Positions 12,327 through 24,258 of a stretch of 64,000 nt of DNA are shown one piece after another; within the stretch, counting starts at the first letter, position 1, and every line of letters starts with the position of its first letter. The stretch is taken from NCBI RefSeq assembly GCF_949987515.2, contig NC_082696.1, positions 2,007,501 through 2,071,500 on the forward strand, read 5' to 3'. A program made the translations under genes and the position numbers. The notes under the pieces are model-generated. The model was not told the origin of the DNA, made no database searches, and saw only the letters and a program-made list of their open reading frames with translations. Source of the DNA: Delphinus delphis. Its lineage: Eukaryota > Chordata > Mammalia > Artiodactyla > Delphinidae.

Positions 12327-15051
12327 CTTCTTCACAACATGAAAAGAAAAAGAAATAAGCCGTGGTTAGCTAACGGCACTAGCCAATGCGACATTCTGAT
12401 ACACGATACATTTTATAGACAAACATACCTAATTCCCTTGATTATTTACGGGTAGGCTGAAGTGTAATTCACACTGTGAAGTTAGAGTTTCAATGACTAA
12501 TTCAGTATTTTGGTGCTACTGTATGTGTACTAGCACATGTCCAATGCCAGACACGGACCAGGCACAGCTTCCTGGCAACATTTAGAATCTAACCCAGAAA
12601 ATAAGAGAAATACACATGGACTAGAAAAAATTATAAGCAGGGCTTTGCCGTACGTTTGTTTCTATAAATCAAATTCCCTCACATACGACTGGAAAATACA
12701 GAAATAATGTTAATATCACACAGAAGTTCCACTGATTCATGGGATTTTTCTTCTCATGTTAATGTTAAGATGCTGTCAAGAAACGGCACCACCGCCATCA
12801 GTCTTCACTCTCCCTCCTCCCCCTGTACCTCTGATTCTCGTCTCCAAAACGCACACTCCTCGACCCGCACAGCCCCTCCCACCATGAAGCACCAGCCTTT
12901 TCTCTGTCGATGAAGTGCTATGTTAAGTGACTACTTCCTCCCTTACTAGAAACCTAACAAGCCTCATGGCAGCCCACTGAGGGCCCTACACAGCCTGACC
13001 ACCTACTAGAAGCCGAGAGCTGGCAAGGATTACCCAGGTAAACGCACACAGGATGCACCACAACACGGGCAGCAAAGACAGGAAGCAGTGAGACCAGAGG
13101 GGGTGAATGACATTGGTACAGGAAACAAGTCAACGGGGCAAACTGAGAAGATAGTTTATAGAGGCTTTCAGTGAATATTATAGGTAAACAGCAGTGTTAA
13201 TGATCAGAATACAGGAAAAAAATTCTAAGTCATTATTTTATCAACTGAAAATATGAGAAAAGAGTAGTAAGTCCCATATTGGATCAAGAAGTTCCAAATT
13301 CCTGCTGCAAAACCAAAATTACCAAGTTGTTCGTGTTGCAGAATCTTCACTAGATCAAAATCCCTCATGGCATGTTTTTTAGAGAACCAATCTTACGAAC
13401 AATTAAGTCTAAATCATAAAACAAAAACAAGGTGAGCTGTTGTAAAGCATGCGTGCCTAACTACTGCATGCAAATATAATTAGGGCCCTGCTACAACTTC
13501 GTGACTTAAGGTATCTTCTGCCTTATGTTAGAAAAGCAGAATCCTTTTTACTTTTCCAGTTGATTTCACACAAGGAACCCTAACGCAGAGAAGGGCTGAG
13601 AGTGGCGTTTCCATGGTGCTGGGCCAGCGCTCTGGTTCACACAGCAGCTGCGGTGTCCAGCGGCTCACTGAGGAGCACGTTACATTTCCAGCGAAACGAG
13701 CTGCACCTGCCGGATGCTGCAGGAGCTGCTGGTTCCCACCAGGTTGCGCACTGTCCCACCAGGGTCACGTCGGGCTTTCCACGGCGCTGTAGAAACAAGC
13801 ACTGCCCGCAAACCAATGTGAACAGGAAAGGAGGGCACTGCCCCCACCCAGGAGCTGGGCAGGGCCCAGGAGGCACACGTGCCCCGTCAGGGAGCAACTG
13901 TGGTTAAGAACGGGATGAAATTTTCAGTTTTCCTTTCATCTGATCTGTGCTGTTTTTTCACACATCCACCAAGCTGTTAAAGCATGAATCCTGATGAACG
14001 CGTCTGAATCTATGCAGTAAAATGAACTGTTAGGTATTTCCTTTGGCCTAGAGATGCCACTAAAACAATTACTGACACACTAAGGGCTCCGTGACCCGAA
14101 AGAGATTGAGAACCTGCACGCCAGGGTCTGCTCCTCTCTGAGACGCTGGCGGGGTATGAAGGTGCAGGAGGACACGGCCAGGCCAGCCTAGTGGTCACTG
14201 CAGGGGCGGGGGAAGATGGTGAACACTTCCTTCTTTACACACCTTCCTTGTGTTTTCATCCCTTACAAGTAACATATTTTACTTTTTAATTAAAAACAAA
14301 TCTAGCAAAGAAAGTTTAAAGAAAAAATGTTCTTTAAAAAAAATCAAACCCATTCCATTTTTAGATCTCAAATCCCAATCTTAGATAGCATTTCAAAGAC
14401 CTCACTTGGCAGCATTCAAATGACCCAATGGTGCAGCGAGAAGAGGGCTGAAAGTGAGAAATACTTTCTTCCTCTTTGTAACCTATTTAAAAAGATTCTA
14501 AGGTAAAAGGAGAATTCAACCTCAAAAAAACGTCCAAAATTGAGACCATCCACTATTGTCAAATTCAGTTTGGGTATTATTTATGTAGGTGATACCCTAG
14601 TAACCTTAAACGAGTGATAAACAAGTACAGCCTACCTAATATAATACTGGTAGCATTTGGTGACACCTGAATTCCACACACTACAAAAATTTCAGCCCAA
14701 TTTCAAATGTACAAAGAAAGCTGTACTTTTGAAGATAAGAAAAATAAATTATGTTCCAACAGGTTTTGTGGCTGAAACTTAAAACAGGTATTCAAATTGG
14801 GCTTGTACTATATACAATCCTTTGTTTACTGCATTAACTGGAATTTGTTATTTTTTTTAAACAGGTGACTCAGTACTTCAAAAGCATTCATAAAAAATTT
14901 TATAAATTTCTACATTTCTAATCAGTTCAACTTCAATTGCCATGTGATATATAGGATACTTTCAGAAATTTCAAATCTTAAAACAAGGAGAAACTACTAA
15001 CTACATAAGAGAGTTTCCTCAAGATGTCCTAATTGTTCCCAAAGAACGTTA

Positions 15052-15088
<37 letters not shown>

Positions 15089-15520
15089 GTTACTGTTTCA
15101 CATTACAAAAGTATTACAGCAAGCATGATAAAACACTGGGTTTTACTCATAAAATACTGTACTCATAAAACACTGGGTTATCGTTAATTGTAATATTATA
15201 ACCTATGCAGAAGAGTTACATGAAATACTTCTCCAAAATTAAGCAGCCTACTGTACCATGAATGTATGTGACAGACCTGCTGGAGAATTTCAATTATGAA
15301 ACGCTGTGCTACTTATCTTTGGAGAAGTGAGCACACGTAAAACTAATCTATTCATTCTAACTCCCAACAAATAAATGCACCTACTAGGAACTTATGAGGA
15401 CATTTCGCAGACATACTCGAGTTTTGCCAACCCGTTAACTGCTTCCCCGGCCCCTCCAGAATAAGAAAGAGGGGGTCAGCAGTAAAGCAGGGCCCCCAAG
15501 CCCCGTCTGTGTCCACTGAC
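12327..15520. other. AFDN: AFDN intron 2
   Basis: 3.2-kb intron, mostly unremarkable. A bare poly(A) insertion with duplicated flanks sits at 15041-15094 (separate entry). A GC-richer patch at 13590-13910 is open in two overlapping frames on opposite strands, but shows no known domain and no convincing splice borders. Confidence 0.6.
15041..15094 (+). mobile_element. Poly(A)-only insertion with 13-bp flanking duplication
   Basis: The 13-mer AAAGAACGTTACT occurs at 15041-15053 and again, identical, at 15082-15094. Exactly 28 As (15054-15081) lie between the copies and nothing else does. This is the layout of an L1-driven target-primed insertion in which only the tail was copied, or of a fully 5'-truncated SINE/mRNA. 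Replication slippage is an alternative but does not easily account for a homopolymer between perfect copies. Confidence 0.75.
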
Positions 15521-15716
15521 CTCCGCTGACATGCACTTCGTACAGGGAGTACTTGGGTGATGACAACATCCGCATGTCAGGGCGGAATTTCTCAGCGAGC
15601 GTTTCCAGCACGTCCTGAGTGGTGGCGGTACTAGAGACCCGGATACATTTTGTTGCAAAGTTCCCAGCAGCTTTATCTTGAAAATAAAATCTCATCACTC
15701 CATGGAACTCCAAATC
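15521..15716 (-). CDS. AFDN: AFDN exon 2 (first Ras-association domain)
   Basis: This 196-nt exon encodes residues 36-101: DLEFHGVMRFYFQDKAAGNF, then ATKCIRVSSTATTQDVLE, then TLAEKFRPDMRMLSSPKY, then SLYEVHVSG. It forms most of the first RA domain, the site that binds GTP-loaded Rap1/Ras. The beta-strand KCIRVSSTATT is typical of RA folds that pair with the GTPase switch I edge. The acceptor is TTTTCCTTTTAG before GAT at 15716; donor GGAG|GTCAGT is at 15521/15520. Enters in phase 0, leaves in phase 1. VLETLAEK is VIETLAEK in human as I remember it. This exon is the usual first AFDN exon in human KMT2A::AFDN fusions. Confidence 0.97.
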
Positions 15717-15879
15717 CTAAAAGGAAAACAAATGATACATTTTTGGAAAAACAACATCCTAAAATGATGTCTTCAAATTTAATTATGTGACTTGGGACAA
15801 GTTATTTACAATCTGTCTCCTTCTTACGTGTCTCAAGTATAAGGTAACGGCTGTGGAGCACCTGACGTCAGAGCCGTCA

Positions 15880-16075
15880 GCAAACGCCAGGCACACCTGG
15901 ACAGGCATCGTTTTATCACGTCTTTATAACAACCAGTGAAGCAGATACTATGCCCAAACCCAATTCTCAAGATTTGGTCTTTAAAACTCACGGAGTTTGA
16001 GTATCTTGCTCAAGCAGTTGGTTACGCAGCAAATCCAGAATTAAACCCAGATCCACTGAACTTTGAAGTCCACAC
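15880..16075 (+). repeat. MIR SINE relic
   Basis: Decayed MIR core and 3' half: CGCCAGGCACACC, then ACAACCAGTGAAGCAGATAC, ATCTTGCTCAAGCAGTTGG, AATTAAACCCAGATCCACTG. The order and spacing fit the plus-oriented MIR consensus. Borders are approximate. Confidence 0.65.
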
Positions 16076-18585
16076 GCCTATCTGCCCGAGGTGCCAGCCC
16101 ATCCCGAGATTACAAAGCCTAAATGAAGAGACCGTTCTAAAAGCAGAGGGGAGATGTTAACCCCAATCCTACCAGGAATGTGAAGAATGGAAACTCAACG
16201 TTCGCGGAATGTAATTGTAAGTAATTTTCACTATGAACTACTTGCCCCAAATCAACAGACACAATTTAGATTTTTCTTAAAACCTTACTTCTAGAGAAAA
16301 ATTCGACAGAATGTCAACCAAAGACTACTTCAAGCAGGCTGAAGCCCATGTGACTGTGGAAGGCTCCTTCCCATGGCTTCCTTTTTTTTTTTCTTTTCAA
16401 TCAATTACGAGATGGTTATTCAGGCCCTTTGCTATCACTGTAAAAATAAGACTCAGCAGTTCACATCCCACAGACTGGGAACCATCGCATCAAAGAGAAT
16501 CTGTGTTTGTTTGGCAGGTTACACTTTATCTGGGGATGTAAGAGAGTGAGGTCCAGGGTTCCCGTGCACCCCATTACTCCCATGAACACAGAACAAAGCA
16601 CAGCTCCCCGCCAACTCCTGAGGAGCACTTGTGACCCGACCCCGAGGTTCTGTGCTCAGCCTCCTGCAGCAAAAAGCCTCGGCCGGGCTGCTCTTCAACG
16701 GCCGCCTTTCTCTCCCCGCCACGTCTGACACATGGAGTCTCTCCACCTCCAAATGTATCCAGAATCCATCCAAAACCTTGTCAAAACCCAGTCGGATAAA
16801 TCAGTCCTCGCTTTCTTCCTCGCAGTGGCTTTCGCTCTCAGACGTCAAGTTTCTCCTGCAGCTCAGAGACCATCACAGTCAAGCTTCTGCCCACGTCCCA
16901 GTCCAGTAGCCTAACCTTCACTGAAAATTATGAACTGGGAAGTATTTATCTGAAGAAAAGGCAGGCAAATCGAATATTATTGATAGAATGGGGTTAATGG
17001 TGTAACCATTCGAAAGTTAAACCGGAAAAACGAGACCATAAGGCACGTTTCTAGCAACGAAGCTTTTACTGTGCTCGCCCAGACCCTGCCCACTGGGCCA
17101 CCCGCCCTCCCTGTTCCCCCTGCCCCGGGGAGAAACACAGGTAAGTGAGCATGTGTGTCAGAAGAACACCACTGAACCACAGACTCTGGGATGAAGCAGG
17201 ACCACGGTTACGGGGTGAGAGCTGAGAAAGCTTAATGAATTAGGAGTCTTCTTTGTCTGGCCTGGGTCAAGCAGCAAAAAAAATTAGGCTGATATCCTTT
17301 AAAAATAAATATCTCCATCTCCATGTTAGTCTGGCAACCCTAAAGGCCGTAAGTAAGGATGCACGGGAGAGATGCCCTCAACTCAGAATCTGTACGCAGG
17401 TTCGGGTCAACGCCAGGAACAGCCAAGGCCTCCTCAGCACGCATCTGCCCCAGGCACGGTGCTCAACACTCTCCACATGGCTCCCCTGGCCCCAGCCCCG
17501 GGAAGTCACTCAGGGATCCCCATTCCAGGTTTCACTCTTCCTGCCGACCAACCTCCTCCACAGGCCCCTGAGGCAGCACTTCAGAAAACAACACTTCGTC
17601 TGGAAACCTGGTCACACACTGAAGTTTTTATTATGGGAGTCACATTTTTATCCCAGAATTCCGCTCCTTTCACCACCGCCGCCCTGAAATCATCTTTACG
17701 CTGCACCCAGCAGTCTCCTCTGAAGGCCCACCCTTACACCTCTCTAGATTACCCTCCGTAGCACTCAATCGTTTTGATAACTGGGTTGTTCTAAATACAT
17801 CATTTGTGATGAGAATAAAACAGCTAGATACACCTACAGGTCCCGAAAGACACGAAAGCACCAGCTTCTCTGAGAACGGCCAACAAGTAATTCCCAACTA
17901 CCAGACATTGAAGGAACAGAGGCAGCATCTGTGGCTGAGAGGGGCTGCCCACCCCAGCTGGGCAAGAACAAAGGAAAGCATCTAGAACTAGATGGAGGCA
18001 AGCCTGGAGACAGCCCCCCGTATCCTTGGTCACCCTCATCAAAGTCCCTCACGTACAGATTACTACCCTTTATAGGTACAAAGAAAACTACAAATATTAA
18101 CCCTCCATTATTGATGTGTTTCAGCTACTGATCTTACATAAAATGTTGAGATAAAAGATTTTTTCTTAAATAGAGTAAACCCAGGGTTACAGATACAGGT
18201 CTCCAGCAAGCAACAGCTGTCTACAGAGAAGTAATAATATTTCTATTGATGTTTTTAAAGAAAAAATTCTCCAGGTCTGTCGAGCCTAAATAAAGTAGCC
18301 AATAAAAACGACCTTTGATTTGATTTCATTTGCACTAAATAAGTATTAATAAATAACTATTAATTAGTTTGCCTGGTGACCTTGACATCACACAGAACAT
18401 GTGAGTAGAGTCGTCACTGGGGTGGTCCCTTAATGAATGAACACATTAGCGTTCTGTTCGATCATTCAGCTAATTTTGGCTGGTGTGAGTAAGTCCACAG
18501 AATTTTATCAAACCTGAGAAGACTGCTAAAATCAAGTTCCTGCACCTAAAAACTGGGCATGTAGTGACCAAACTAACACACAGTA
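16076..18585. other. Intron 1 stretch without recognised element
   Basis: Includes a moderately GC-rich zone (16560-17760) with several overlapping ORFs on both strands, the longest 144 codons. No domain, no consistent splice structure and no repeat family is recognised. Confidence 0.5.
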
Positions 18586-18589
18586 ATAA

Positions 18590-18780
18590 CTAACTAATAT
18601 ATATGAGTGTCTACCACGTGCCAGATACTGACGGTTCAGCATTTAATTCCCCAAACTAAGGGTTAGGTACTACCATCAGCCCCACTGCACAGGGGAAAAA
18701 AGAAAAAGGAGGTCCAGAGAGGCTAAGCACATGAGCTACAATCACACAGCCACCAAGTGGCGGGCTGCAGGCACCAGAGG
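18590..18780 (+). repeat. MIR SINE relic
   Basis: Clear MIR core order: GTGTCTACCACGTGCCAGATAC, then TTAGGTACTACCATCAGCCC, then GAGGTCCAGAGAGGCTAAGC, then ATCACACAGCCACCAAGTGG. Plus orientation, so antisense to AFDN. Confidence 0.85.
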
Positions 18781-19411
18781 AGCCCCAGAAGAAACAAGTG
18801 GACAGCTGAGTAACTGAGAGCGAAGGTTCAGAGGGGCTGGAGACCTGGACAGCACGTGCTCAGCTGCAGGTGCCCTCATGGCCCCCACTCCCCACAGAGC
18901 CCAGCCCGGCGCAGGGGGACACCCGGGGGAGGCACAGCAGGGCACAGGAGAGCAGGCACCCCTGAGGGAGTCTTCATCACCCACGTGAGCTCGGATGCCC
19001 TCAACTATAAAGTGGAGGCGCCAGCAGTGCCTGGGCCCCTTCCTAAGGTGACTTCCTCTCGGCCGCTCCACAGACGGCAGCTCTTCTGAGATGAGGAGCT
19101 TTCATTCACAGTCCAGGTCCTCCCTCGGTCTCCAATGCTTCACACATAAAAATCAAAACACATTTGAGTCAAAACTTCCAGCAACAATGTCTGATGCCTC
19201 CAGCTATGGTTGTCTGTTCTCACCTGATCAGAACTCTGAAAAACAAAACTTTACACTTGCAATCAGTAGCCAGCTGGAATTCTGATGCTGCTGCAGCCAA
19301 CACGGCCGTAATTTTATAAAGGCAAACATTTCCTTAAAAAAGACTCCTCCCCTCCTTAGTGCTGGTTACACCTATCACCCAAGATAAAACAGCATTTAAA
19401 ATAAAAGCACT

Positions 19412-19868
19412 AGGACGTCCCTGGTGGCGCAGTGGTTAAGAATCCACCTGCCAATGCAGGGGACACGGGTTCAAGCCCTGGTCTAGGAAGATCCCACATG
19501 CCACGGAGCAACTAAGCCCGTGAGCCACAACTACTGAGCCCGCGAGCCACAACTACTGAGCCTGCGAGCCACAACTACTGAGGCTGCGAGCCACAACTAC
19601 TGAGCCCGCGAGCCAGAACTACTGAAGCCCGCACACCTAGAGCCCGTGACCCACAACTACTGAGCCTACATGCCACAACAACTGAAACCCGGGCACCTAG
19701 AGCCCATGCTCCGCAACAGGAGAAGCCACCGCCATGAGAAGCCCGCGCACTGCAACAAAGAGTAGCCCCCGCTCGCCGCAACTACAGAAAGCCCTCATGC
19801 AGCAACGAAGACGCAACGCGGCTAAGAATAAATAAATCAATAAAAGACTTGACCTTAAAAAAAAAATC
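19412..19868 (+). mobile_element. CHR-type SINE (long form) with internal tandem expansion
   Basis: Starts AGGACGTCCCTGGTGGCGCAG and ends in an AATAAATCAATAAAAG-type tail. It is flanked by a perfect 17-bp duplication, TTTAAAATAAAAGCACT, at 19395-19411 and 19869-19885. Inside, a roughly 22-bp unit built on GAGCCACAACTACTGAGCC is repeated about five times (19520-19627); other long-form copies in this window carry about two. This explains its length of about 457 bp. Confidence 0.93.
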
Positions 19869-20646
19869 TTTAAAATAAAAGCACTGCTGCAGGGCCTCCC
19901 TTATCTGGGTGAAGTGCTGCCTGCTGGCAGCGAGTTTTCAGGGAGAAACTTCTGTCTGGAGCTGGCGGGACAGTAACCAAGCCCCTCTCGTCACCTGCGT
20001 ACTGCATATCCACCACAACAGCTCAGTGCAGAGGGAAGGAAAAGACAATATAACCATCACTTGGTTCCTTTCCTTGACTTACTTTTCCTGACAGGAAAAC
20101 ACCTTTCTTTTTTTCCTGAAGGTATATACTCACCTTTACATAAAGTGAGAAACACGATCACTGACGAATTCTACAACAGAAATGCAACACTGCTTGGGGC
20201 TGTGTTAACCACTCTGAAACAAAAGCATTTTCATGTTTATCAGAAAGAATGCAACAGACAAAAAAAAGAGAGAGAGAAGGCTTCTTATGGAATTACACAC
20301 TAAAGAGTCAAAGCAAGGAACCACGAGTTAAAGATGGAGACTTGCTTTTCAATATTTTATCAATATCTCATTAGTGAATGAAACTGATAACCAATCGGCC
20401 TTCTTATCCAAACGAGCAGAAACTCACCACAGCAACCCCCAATCTCCTCTGGCTCAAGCTAATCAGAACGACTTGCTCTAAAGCTTAAACAGGGCAACCA
20501 GGCTCCACTCACGTTTCTTCTCCTCACTTTCAGCAGTTATTTGAAATCCACGTCTTAGCCTGTAGCACAACAATGCTACCTGCAAACAGGTAATCAGCTT
20601 CCCAACCCCCATGGAGGGCACAGCCACTGACAGGACCACCACTTTA

Positions 20647-20647
<1 letters not shown>

Positions 20648-20727
<80 letters not shown>
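20648..20727. repeat. (CA)n microsatellite, about 39 units
   Basis: Uninterrupted CA run of about 79 nt, the longest simple repeat in the window, in AFDN intron 1. ORFs reading Cys-Val through it are artefacts. Confidence 0.98.
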
Positions 20728-20728
<1 letters not shown>

Positions 20729-21096
20729 CACTACATAAACCATCAACAGCACAACCGCCATCTGACTCACGTTGTTAAAAACAGAAGTAACATTTCAATG
20801 TCAACAGGTTAGGTAGAGAATGGAAGAAATACTTGAATATGGGTTTCTGCAATCTTACTTGTATAAACACTATCTTTTAAACTTGTATGAACTATTTTTT
20901 AAACCAGTACTTCAAGAATACTTTTTAAAATTATATGCATTTCATTACCTAAAACTTTTGCAAGACAAATACTCCTGAAAGCTTAAAAGAACTATCTGGA
21001 AAGTACCTTCACCCACTTCTGCCCATGGCAATCATTTCTGTTTCATCACCCGGCCTCCGCAGGGCTCCGTCACTCTGTGTGACATAAACTGGCCTA

Positions 21097-21387
21097 CAGG
21101 CACACCTCACTGTACTGCACTTCACAGATGCTGCGGTTTTTACAAATTGAAGATCTGAGGCAACCCTGCGCTGTCAGATGATGAATGGTTAGCAATTTTT
21201 AGCAATAAACTCTTTTTTAATGAAGGTATGTACATTGTTTTTTCAGACATAATGCTACTGTGCACTTAACAGACTACAGGATCATGTAAACATAACTTTC
21301 ATATGCAACCGGAAACCAACACAAATCCGTGTGCCTCGCTTTACTGTGGCATCTGGAACGGAACACACCATGTCTGCAGCGAGCCTG
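21097..21387 (+). mobile_element. Tigger-type DNA transposon relic (internally deleted)
   Basis: The element starts CAGGCACACCTCACTGTACTG after a TA. It holds TGCACTTCACAGATGCTGCGG, AATTGAAGATCTGAGGCAAC and CCCTGCG, then jumps to the other terminus: TTAGCAATTTTTAGCAATAA, GAAGGTATGTACATTGTTTT, CATAATGCTACTGTGCAC, CTCGCTTTACTGTGGCATC. It ends GCCTG, the inverse of the start. Both ends without a transposase centre indicate a non-autonomous Tigger1-like derivative (Tc1/mariner superfamily). Family name is from memory. Confidence 0.7.
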
Positions 21388-22345
21388 AGTCGTCATCTGA
21401 GAGCAGCTGCTCTGACCCAGCAATCCCCACCCAGCAACAGTTTATACCTGCACACGTCTAACTGGTCTTTATAATAAAATGACTCCAATACATCTTTCTG
21501 TCTGAAAATAAAGGCAGAATCTCTAACACATCACAATGCACACCTGTTGGATGCGAGCCAACTACTGTTCTCCTAACATCTTGAGGCTAGGTTACCAAAG
21601 CTGAGGAAGACCAAGTTCACTGAAAATGGGAAAAAGTCATCTTTCAGGATAAAAGTTCTCTGGACTAAAAAACTGATCGAAAACACACACGTCCCACAGA
21701 GAGAACACACGCAGATCGCCCCTTTAATGAACTCTAGCAAAAATCCATCCAGTATCCAACCATGTCAACATTATAAATAAGACAATTCTCTGCCAGAAAA
21801 CACAGGCTGCCATGAAAACCAATCGGCCAACATTTTTTTTTTTTAAAGGCCACAGTAATCACTGCCAACATCACCTACTTAACACCTGCCCGCTCACAAC
21901 ACAGAACGAGGAGCCATGAAGTCTGCCGGCTCCCAGGCAAGTTCCATCTGTGCTTCCCTGTGAGCCTCCATCGGACCCGGAACTCTACCCGCCCTCAGTC
22001 AGCATCATAACGGGATCAAAAGGTCAACGTCTTCCCCACGGTCCTCTTAGAATTTTTAATCTGTATCTGAATACCTACCACACAACATACATTGGGGAAG
22101 CGAAAGATATGACGACTTGAAGAACACATTAAACCCACATGAGCGAAGAGCAATAATCACAAATGTGATTAAAGACCATCTTTATTTCTACTGTAACCTT
22201 TAAGTACTGCACTTGTACAAATGTAAAGTGCAGCACAGAGGTAAACGAAACAGCCCTCAAAGCCACCTCTCTAGGCGGGGGTCTACCCAACTTTGCCATG
22301 GATCCTTCGGCAGTCTGGCGAAGCCTATGCAACTCTTCTCAGAAT
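21388..22345. other. Intron 1 stretch without recognised element
   Basis: Mixed-composition intronic sequence. No repeat family, exon or RNA gene is recognised. Confidence 0.5.
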
Positions 22346-22359
22346 AAAAATGATAAATG

Positions 22360-22554
22360 GGGCTTCCCTGGTGGCGCAGTGATTGAGAGTCCGCCTGCCG
22401 ATGCAGGGGACGGGTTCGTGCCCCGGTCTGGGAGGATCCCACATGCCGCGGAGCGGCTGGGCCCGTGAGCCATGGCCGCTGAGCCTGCGCGTCCGGAGCC
22501 TGTGCTCCGCAACGGGAGAGGCCACGACAGTGAAGGGCCCACATACCGAAAAAA
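22360..22554 (+). mobile_element. CHR-type SINE (short form)
   Basis: Complete short-form head-to-tail copy beginning GGGCTTCCCTGGTGGCGCAG. The flanking duplication, AAAAATGATAAATG (22346-22359) and AAAAATGTTAAATG (22555-22568), has one mismatch. Confidence 0.93.
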
Positions 22555-22568
22555 AAAAATGTTAAATG

Positions 22569-23259
22569 CATAAAATAAAATACAAAGGATTGCAAAGTGA
22601 ACAATTACATTAAAATACAATTATTAAAATATTTTTAAAACCTGTGACATAGTAATATGAGTATTCTTTATTAACATTAAATAAGGCCTAGATTTTATTT
22701 TATGCATTTAAAATTTTAGAACTCCAATTTTGAAGTAGATATGAGATTAAACTCATAAATGAAGAAAATGCTAAATTTCAGTTAGAGGCTAATAAAACTT
22801 ACTGAAAATTAAGATGTACTTATTTTCTCACCCACGTTGAAAGATCCCATGGGATGTATTCATAGACCTCAAGTTAAGAACGCCGTGGAACATCTCCAGT
22901 GATAACAAACGCACCATCCAGCCAAGCAACGGATGCTTTCTTTGTGCAGCTCGACAGCTAGAAAGTACCGCCTTATACAAAAGCAAGATTCATCTCACGT
23001 CGCTTTGCCAACTGCTTAACTTTGCCTGTTGGTATCATTGAGACCTGTATTCAAACCGTGGTTTATGAATGATCATTCTTTTCCATTCACTGATGACGTG
23101 AAGCAGGGCAGAGTAGATTTCCCAGGCACCATGCGCTCTGGGCTAGGAGACTTCAGCTCCAGGCGCGGTCCTGTGCACGCCCTGGGCTCCTAGGAAAAAG
23201 GCAGTTCTTTCTTACTACCGGTCACGGTAAATGGGTTTAGATGGAGAAAAGGGCTTCTG
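22569..23259. other. Intron 1 stretch without recognised element
   Basis: AT-rich to 22850, more balanced afterwards. Nothing is recognised. Confidence 0.5.
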
Positions 23260-23440
23260 ACGTTTTGGGCTGGATTGATTCCTTGCTGTGGGAGCTGTGC
23301 TGTGCTCTGCGGGCTGCCTAGAACATCCCTGGCCTCTATCTACCGGATGCCAGCAGCACCCACCCAGCTGTGACAACCAAAATTGCCTCCAGATACCTGC
23401 ACAGACTCCCCAGGGGATAAAACTGTCCCGGTGGGGACCC
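23260..23440 (-). mobile_element. MER5A-like hAT-Charlie relic
   Basis: The plus strand carries the reverse complement of MER5A: TTTTGGGCTGGATTGATTCC, TTGCTGTGGGAGCTGTGCTG, GAACATCCCTGGCCTCTA, GGATGCCAGCAGCACCCACC, AGCTGTGACAACCAAAATTG, CTCCCCAGGGGATAAAACTG. Non-autonomous element with no coding capacity. Confidence 0.8.
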
Positions 23441-23559
23441 ATGACTCAGAATAAGCCTGGAACCTCTTCAACCTCGCATTCTAATTCCCATTCAACCAAG
23501 TCTTCTCCTCCCTGGGACATAATCTCAGACCCACTTACTACTGTGTTCACTTCTCTCCT

Positions 23560-24075
23560 GAGCACATTCATGTTCTAGCCTCTGAGCCTCAAATAGTTCC
23601 CAGACTTGATCACAGAACTCCAGGTGTGTCTAACCAGCTGCAAATATACTGCTAATGCTAATATCATACCTGTAATTAATGCAATTTAAGATGACATTAG
23701 CTTGTTGGAGAGCACCTAATACTACTGTTTCACAGGAGGTTCCAGTAAAATGACAAGTCTTGAGTCACTGCCCCATTAGTCCACCCAGGAACCTTTCTCC
23801 AGCTTGGCACTAATTTGTTAAGCAACAGCCTTTGGGTAAAACTAATCACCCGGTTCCTAATTCATCTCACTGCACTTAGATCCAGCCCTTAAACAGAAGA
23901 ACAGGATGAAAGACACTGTTGAATTCCTTGATTAAAGTCCAGACACATCATGACTAATGCATTTCCTTGATCTACAAATCTGGCAGCCCTACTCTCTCTC
24001 TCTCACTCAGGCATACACACAAAGTGACATCACTGTATCCACTGAGTCAGGCTGGTTCCTGTGAATGGGATTACA
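23560..24075 (-). mobile_element. Ancient CR1/L3 LINE relic, reverse transcriptase region
   Basis: Phrases on the plus strand match the reverse complement of L3/CR1 ORF2: ACAGAACTCCAGGTGTGTCT, TAATGCAATTTAAGATGACA, TTAGCTTGTTGGAGAGCACC, TTCCTAATTCATCTCACTGC, CCTTGATTAAAGTCCAGACA, TCCTTGATCTACAAATCTGG. No open frame remains. Assignment is from remembered consensus text; borders are approximate. Confidence 0.6.
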
Positions 24076-24258
24076 TAGCTTTCCAACCCCAAGATTCAGC
24101 TTCCTTTTCAGTCCTACCACAATCACAGAGAGCATTTCTATGAATAGTTTAAGTTCATCTCTACAGTGTTAGTGTAAATAGTTTACACATTGCTTTTAAA
24201 ACTTGTGTAATAAATAAATATCCTCATGGAAACCCACACTTTAAAAATTATAGATGTC

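Noticed and set aside
12311..12340. Alternative AG acceptors in the AAGAAGAAAGAAG run before AFDN exon 3
   Set aside because: Only the AG before 12326 keeps frame with exon 2 and gives the expected Glu-Arg-Arg. An AG three bases further upstream would add one in-frame residue, which cannot be excluded without RNA data.
13602..13907. 101-codon plus-strand and 86-codon minus-strand frames in intron 2
   Set aside because: Open on both strands, no recognisable family, no paired splice sites, so no support for an exon.
17253..17761. Frames of 144 and 129 codons on the plus strand
   Set aside because: Overlapping frames in a GC-moderate intronic patch without motif, splice sites or start context.
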